Assembly (NCBI GenBank): GCA_902805475.1
Contig: CADCSX010000023.1
Coordinates: 2,046,001 to 2,110,000 of the forward strand
Length of the DNA: 64,000 nt
Direction of reading: 5' to 3'
Source: Entonaema liquescens
Taxonomy: Eukaryota; Ascomycota; Sordariomycetes; Xylariales; Xylariaceae
A program made the position numbers and the translations under genes. The notes beneath the pieces are model-generated. The model was given only the letters and a program-made list of their open reading frames with translations, had not been told where the DNA came from and searched no databases. Shown here one piece after another: positions 59,047 to 64,000 of this stretch; the stretch's first letter is position 1, and every line of letters begins with the position of its first letter.

Positions 59047-60614
59047 CTACTTAGCGATCTGCAGAGTCTGTGTATGGCAATAATGCAAGAGACCCTGCTT
59101 TCCTAGCTCTCCACCAAAACCGCTGAGCTTCCAGCCGGCGAAGAAGCCTGCGTGGTGCGGTCGCTCAAACTGGTTGATCCACACGGTGCCGGACTCGAGC
59201 TGTCGCGCAATGCGCTGAGCGCGGTCTAGGTCAGGCGTATACACCGACGCGCCGAGCCCGGCGTTATCCAGGTTCGCGCGTGCAATTACGTCGTCTTCGG
59301 AGGACCAGGACATTACGGGGACTATAGGGGCTAGAGAAGGTGAGTTGGAGAATTTGGATATATTAAAAGGAGGGGTTATTGGGTTACTTACCGAATTGTT
59401 CCTCTCTGACAATCAAGGAATCCTCAGGCGGCTTCTCAATTATAGTCGGGGGCATCCAGAAGCCCTTCTCAGTCGGCTTGATCTCACCTCCCGTAACGAT
59501 CTTATACCCATTCTTCTTGCAATCCTCCAGAATGCCTACAGCGCGCTCGTAATTGGCGCGATTAGACAAGGGGGCAAAAGCAACAGACTCATCGTCATTG
59601 ACGGCAAATTTCTTCGACTCCTCGATGAGTTTCTCGAGGAAGCGGTCGTACAGGGACTCGTGGACGTACAGGCGCTTGGACGCGACGCACACCTGGCCGG
59701 CGTGGAACAGGGCGCCGAGGGCGACCTGGGGCACGACCTTGTCGAGGTCGACGTCGTCGCACACGATGCACGCGTTGTTGCCCGCGAGCTCGAGGATCAC
59801 CTTCTTCAGGGTGCCGGCGCAGTTGCGCAGGATGCGCTGGCCCACCGCGATGGTGCCCGTGAAGCTGATGTGCTGGATCCCCGGGTGCAGCGTCATCTGC
59901 TCGCCGAGATCCGCGCCGCCGTTGACGGCCTGGAATACGCCTGGTGGTAGGACCGACTGTGACAGCTCGCAGAACTTGAGCAGCGAGTACGGCGTGAAGG
60001 GCGACGGCTTAATTATACAGCAGTTGCCGGTGGCCAGCGCCGAGACGATCTTTACGGTCGATAGGATTAGCGGGAAGTTCCAGGGCGATATGGCGCCGAG
60101 CACGCCGATGGGCGCGTGAGTCGCGATGATCCGAACTGTGTCGTCTTCGTACTGGAGCTCATCCTCGAGGGTTACGGTTTCTGGATATGGGTGTAAGTCA
60201 ATGCACGATAAAGGGGAACCGCCTCTACGTACTATAATACTCGAAATGCCAAGCCGCCCTCTCAACATCGAGTTTCGACATGAGTCTAGACTTTCCAGTT
60301 TCTTTCATCTGGACCTCGGTTAAGATATCTAGGTTCTCAAGAATGACGTTGGCCACATCGTGAACAGCTTTCTGGCGCTCAGCCACGGTGCTCTTCCTCC
60401 ATGTCTTAAAAGCCCTGTTTGCCGCTTCGACGGCATCATCCAAATCTTTGGACGACGCGATAGGGGCGTCCCAGAGAGGCTCTTCTGTGCGGGGATCGAT
60501 GACCTGGTGGTTATCCTTGGAGGTGCGGAGTTTTCCATCAATGATGTTGTAGAATTGGAAGGCGGATTGCCCATTCGAGCCGTTTGTCTCGAGAGAAGGC
60601 ATCTTGGCTTCCAA
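59047..60614 (-). CDS. NAD(P)-dependent aldehyde dehydrogenase
   Basis: Aldehyde dehydrogenase superfamily enzyme that oxidises an aldehyde to the acid. Exons 60614-60233, 60180-59392 and 59330-59047 encode 484 residues, the usual length. The cofactor-binding APIGVLGAISPWNFPL, the KPSPFTPYS segment and SFTGTIAVGQRI are present. The catalytic glutamate is E258 in VILELAGNNACIV and the nucleophile C292 in FHAGQVCVASKRLYV. FGPI (split by intron 2), LESGTVWINQF and KLSGFGGELGKQGLLHYCHTQTLQI close the protein. ELAGNN replaces the common ELGGKS, as in the fungal aromatic/aliphatic branch often annotated as salicylaldehyde or succinate-semialdehyde-type. Substrate is not determined. A second ATG at 60602 is also possible. 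The middle exon is markedly GC-rich. Confidence 0.92.
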
Positions 60615-62247
60615 CGGCGGCGGTAGTTATACAAGGTCTCTACCAAATGTTCAACAAACCCATTCCACGCGTGTTCCGTACGTCAAATGAATAACCCGAT
60701 CACCACAATGCAGCGAGTAGAATGCATAAGAATACAAAGTCGTAAGGGAAGGATAAAAGTATCTCTACTTTAGCCACGTGGGCAAAGCCGACAGACTGCC
60801 ATCCACCCGCATAGCCATTTTTGCTATATATACTACCGGTATGCGGTAAGGTATGATGAGGGGTTAATCATTTTTGAATGAATTGCCGGTGTTTTAGGGC
60901 TGCTACACTCTTCCATATGAGGGTAAGGCCCCGGGAAAAGTCCCCAAAGCTCTCTAGGATCATCTCGACGTTGCTGGGGCTCTTCTAAGGTCGAGTTAGC
61001 GAAAGCTCATAGTAAATCTAGCAGGTTTTCATATAAAAAGAAGACAGATAAAATAGCATTAATTCAAAAGCGATTTTTCAAATCTCATCTTTATATTCAA
61101 TTGCTCACAAGTATATATGTTAGGCATATAATATATACCATTCTAATCCATATCATACCATATTAATTCCTGAAAATCTATTTCATTCTTGACTCTGGAT
61201 CAGTCAGGACTGAGGAGATTCGACAAAACGTGATCAACATTGAGAGGATCGGCAACTGTCTGGCGCGTTCTTGGTTTCTGTCTAGTCAGGTCCAGACCCT
61301 TTAGTTTGCGGAGTGACTAGGGATATCTCATGTGAAGTGGAAGCTAACTGAATCTGTAGTTTTATAATAAGAAAATGAAGCGTCTCGAAGATCTTCGTTA
61401 GAACAAACCAATCCGGAAATTATATGTAATGACGTATTGAGTAAGTCTTATTTGTCAAACATTTCGAGAGTGAAGCTAGAAAGAAGGGATCGCGGAAGCC
61501 GGAGTCAACCGAGATTGTGGATACACAAGCTGGATCCTCAGATAAGGCTAACGGAGCTAATACATTAGTTCTGCAGCGATAAGCTATGTGAGAGTAGCTA
61601 GTAGAGGGGTTTAATAGCTTATCTAAGCCTATACCCCGCAGCTGACCGGCTTTAGTTAGACCCTAGGAAGCCGCACCCCGTGTTTGTACTCCTTTTACAT
61701 TTGCATATCTCAGACTGTTGTGACTTCTTCATCATACTTATCTACATACCAACCGAGAAGCAGAGTAACAACCCCAGGCCATTCCTGGATTCTGATTCGA
61801 TATGACCTTGTTCTAATTTCGCCTCTCCACATCATATGTACCAAATGGCGGCTCAGCTATCAGCTTTCCGTTTGTCATTACTGGTTCATCGAACCTCTAG
61901 ATCAAGTCCCGGCGAATGAAGACGAGTCGGACTTAAAGTCATGATAAACGTGGATCGCCACCAAACTAAGGTGTACAAGTGCAGCACTTGTTCTTCTTGT
62001 TTACAACACAGTTTAAAGCTATAAGCTATCTTATTGTCTGCCAGTTATTGTCTCAGTAATTTATTTCACCCGAAAACTTCCAGACTTATTGCTTCCCTTT
62101 CTTGTCCTCGACAACTCAGCCAAGTAATTACCTACTCCACTAACGCGTCGTAATATCCACTTCTGCCCTAGATATATATGTGAGATCTCGACCCTGCGAT
62201 ACTATATCGTTGGAATCTCATAGTACTAAAGGGGGAGACTCGACATT
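60615..62247. other. Divergent intergenic region, ALDH and XDH
   Basis: About 1.6 kb separating divergent genes. An AT-rich core (61000-61200) and pyrimidine-rich leader precede XDH. The open frame at 61684-61944 is not supported. No repeat recognised. Confidence 0.45.
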
Positions 62248-64000
62248 ATGGCTCCCATTGCCATCTCCCCCGAAAGAGACCCGGCGGTAGCAGGTGGGGA
62301 ACCGGGATTAACTGCGGTGTACGACGATACTATTCGCTTCTTCCTTAATGGCACCCGCGTAGTTCTTGACGAAATTGACCCGGAGGTTACACTACTCGAA
62401 TATCTAAGGGGAATAGGCTTGACTGGAACAAAATTGTAAGTCTAAACCATGTTAACACTATTAGATTAATCGATGCTGATAGCCAGAACGTAGGGGTTGC
62501 GGTGAAGGCGGATGTGGCGCCTGTACCGTCGTAGTCAGCCAATATAACCCAACAACTAAGCAAATATACCATGCTAGTGTTAACGCTTGTTTGGCACCGC
62601 TCGCCAGTGTGGATGGTAAACATGTTATCACTATTGAGGGTATAGGCAATGTCAAGCAACCTCATCCAGCTCAGGAACGCATTGCCAAGGGCAATGGAAG
62701 CCAATGTGGATTCTGCACTCCGGGAATTGTCATGAGTTTGTATGCTTTGCTGAGAAACAACGAGAGCCCTACAGAACATGACATTGAAGAAGCTTTCGAT
62801 GGCAACCTCTGTCGATGCACCGGTTATCGCCCAATCTTGGATGCCGCCCAAACCTTCAGTGTCGGAAATGCGTGTGGTAAAAGCACTATGAATGGTGGCT
62901 CAGGCTGTTGCATGGAAAATGGCGACGGTTCCAAAGACGGAAATGGGGGTTGCTGCAAGAGCAAAGATCTCAATGATGGGCAACCCATCAAGAAATTCAC
63001 ACCACCAGGATTCATCGAATATAAGCCGGACACCGAGCTCATCTTCCCACCGTCACTGAAGAAACATGTGTTTAAGCCCCTGTCCTTTGGAAATAAAAGG
63101 AAAAGGTGGTATCGACCCGTTACATTAGAACAGCTGCTGGAGATAAAAAGCGTCTATCCCAACGCGAAAATCATCGGCGGAAGTACAGAAACCCAGATCG
63201 AGATCAAATTCAAGGCTCTACAATACCCTGTTTCGGTGTTCGTTGGAGATATCCCTGAGTTGCGGCAATATTCTTTTAAGGACGACCACCTTGAAATCGG
63301 TGGAAACGTTGTGCTCACAGACCTTGAGAATATCTGCCAGGACGCTATTAAGCATTATGGAGAAGCAAGAAGTCAGATATTCCAAGCCATCTACAAGCAA
63401 CTCAAGTACTTTGCCGGACGACAGATCAGAAATGTCGGTACTCCTGCTGGAAACCTAGTAACAGCTTCGCCCATATCTGATCTAAATCCCGTCTTCATGG
63501 CAGCGGATTGCGTTCTGGTCGCTAAATCTCAAAGTAAGGAGACTGAGCTCCCTATGGCATCATTTTTCCGGGGCTATCGTAGGACAGCCTTAGAACAAGA
63601 CGCAATTCTTGCATCTATCCGCATCCCAGTAACTCGTGAGAAGGGAGAATACTTCAGGGCCTACAAGCAAGCCAAGCGCAAGGATGATGACATTGCTATT
63701 GTTACGGGAGCGTTACACGTCAGGCTAGATCAGAAAGGTGTTGTTGAACATTGCAATCTGGTCTATGGTGGCATGGCACCTTCTACTGTCGCAGCAAAGA
63801 AGGCCAACGAGTACCTCATGGGCAAGCTGTTCGCTCACCCAGAAACGCTAGAAGGAGTTATGAATGCACTTGAGTCTGATTTTAACCTCGTATTTAGCGT
63901 ACCTGGAGGTATGGCTTCTTATCGGAAGTCGCTAGCACTTGGTTTCTTTTATAGATTCTATCATGATGTACTATCGGGAATTAGCGCGGAAAGCGAGCAT
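62248..64000 (+). CDS. Xanthine dehydrogenase, 5' part (runs off window)
   Basis: Molybdo-flavoenzyme that oxidises hypoxanthine and xanthine to urate in purine catabolism (hxA in Aspergillus). Exon 1 is 62248-62435; a 58-base intron follows; exon 2 runs from 62494 past the window edge, 565 codons so far without a stop. The [2Fe-2S] ferredoxin domain has C65, C70 and C73 in LGCGEGGCGACT. The second cluster domain has GSQCGFCTPGIVM and NLCRCTGYRPILDA. A cysteine-rich insert (GNACGKSTMNGGSGCCMEN... GGCCKSK) links to the FAD domain, which shows IIGGSTETQIEIKFK and RQIRNVGTPAGNLVTASPISDLNP. The molybdopterin domain lies outside the window. Regulation by purine induction is known in fungi but not visible here. 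Confidence 0.95.

Noticed and set aside
1..64000. Possible cluster or operon of RNA-processing genes (BCD1, SCD6, YSH1, RBM39-like, MTR4)
   Set aside because: The genes lie on both strands, are widely spaced, have separate promoters and are interleaved with unrelated genes. This looks like chance in a fungal chromosome.
1..64000. tRNA, rRNA or CRISPR features
   Set aside because: I looked by eye for GTTCGA T-loops with matching stems and for regularly spaced direct repeats. A few GGTTCGA-like strings (for example 25079) belong to other hairpins and do not form a cloverleaf. A tRNAscan search would be decisive.

Overview
The window is nuclear DNA of a filamentous ascomycete (Pezizomycotina). 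The genes are intron-bearing: introns are mostly 45-110 bases, with GTAAGT, GTATGT or GTACGT donors and short pyrimidine-rich acceptors. They sit on both strands and are separated by 0.4-4 kb of non-coding DNA. The products are eukaryotic and fungal (Scd6, Ysh1, Mtr4, Dsc3, Ima1, an NLR with a lipase-type N-domain). A Sordariomycete, perhaps a relative of the Xylariales, is my best guess. That guess is inference, because no marker gene here fixes the order.

Layout. 0-16 kb: PLP homeostasis protein, the box C/D snoRNP factor Bcd1, the P-body protein Scd6, a Nit-type amidase, TFIID subunit Taf4, a 435-bp AT-rich fold-back element, and the pre-mRNA 3'-end nuclease Ysh1. 16-30 kb: a gene-poor part with tandem repeats and palindromes. 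It holds a von Willebrand A-domain protein, an unrecognised coiled-coil protein, a small orphan gene model and an RBM39/Rsd1-like splicing factor. 30-50 kb: dense housekeeping genes, namely sphingolipid fatty-acid hydroxylase Scs7, inner nuclear membrane protein Ima1, Alg14, a Nudix hydrolase, a 79-residue stand-alone MIT-like protein, mitoribosomal mS23, a PPR protein, cytochrome oxidase subunit Cox8, exosome helicase Mtr4 and DSC ligase subunit Dsc3. 50-56.5 kb: accessory DNA with a degenerate cysteine-rich reading frame, hairpin-forming repeats and a complete SesB-like/NACHT NOD-like receptor. 57-64 kb: three metabolic enzymes, a kynurenine-type aminotransferase, an aldehyde dehydrogenase and the 5' half of xanthine dehydrogenase.

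Several genes act in RNA metabolism (Bcd1, Scd6, Ysh1, RBM39-like, Mtr4) or in mitochondria (mS23, Cox8, PPR). Each is independently transcribed, often divergently or convergently, so this is not an operon-like system. The most system-like locus is the NLR: an alpha/beta-hydrolase domain joined to a NACHT ATPase, the architecture of fungal allorecognition and immunity proteins.

Four conserved genes (SCD6, the vWA gene, SCS7, DSC3) have reading-frame breaks of 1-2 bases in or beside short homopolymer or dinucleotide runs, while the protein on both sides stays conserved. Residual assembly indels are the simplest explanation. All exon coordinates were worked out by hand from splice signals and frame continuity, without alignment.
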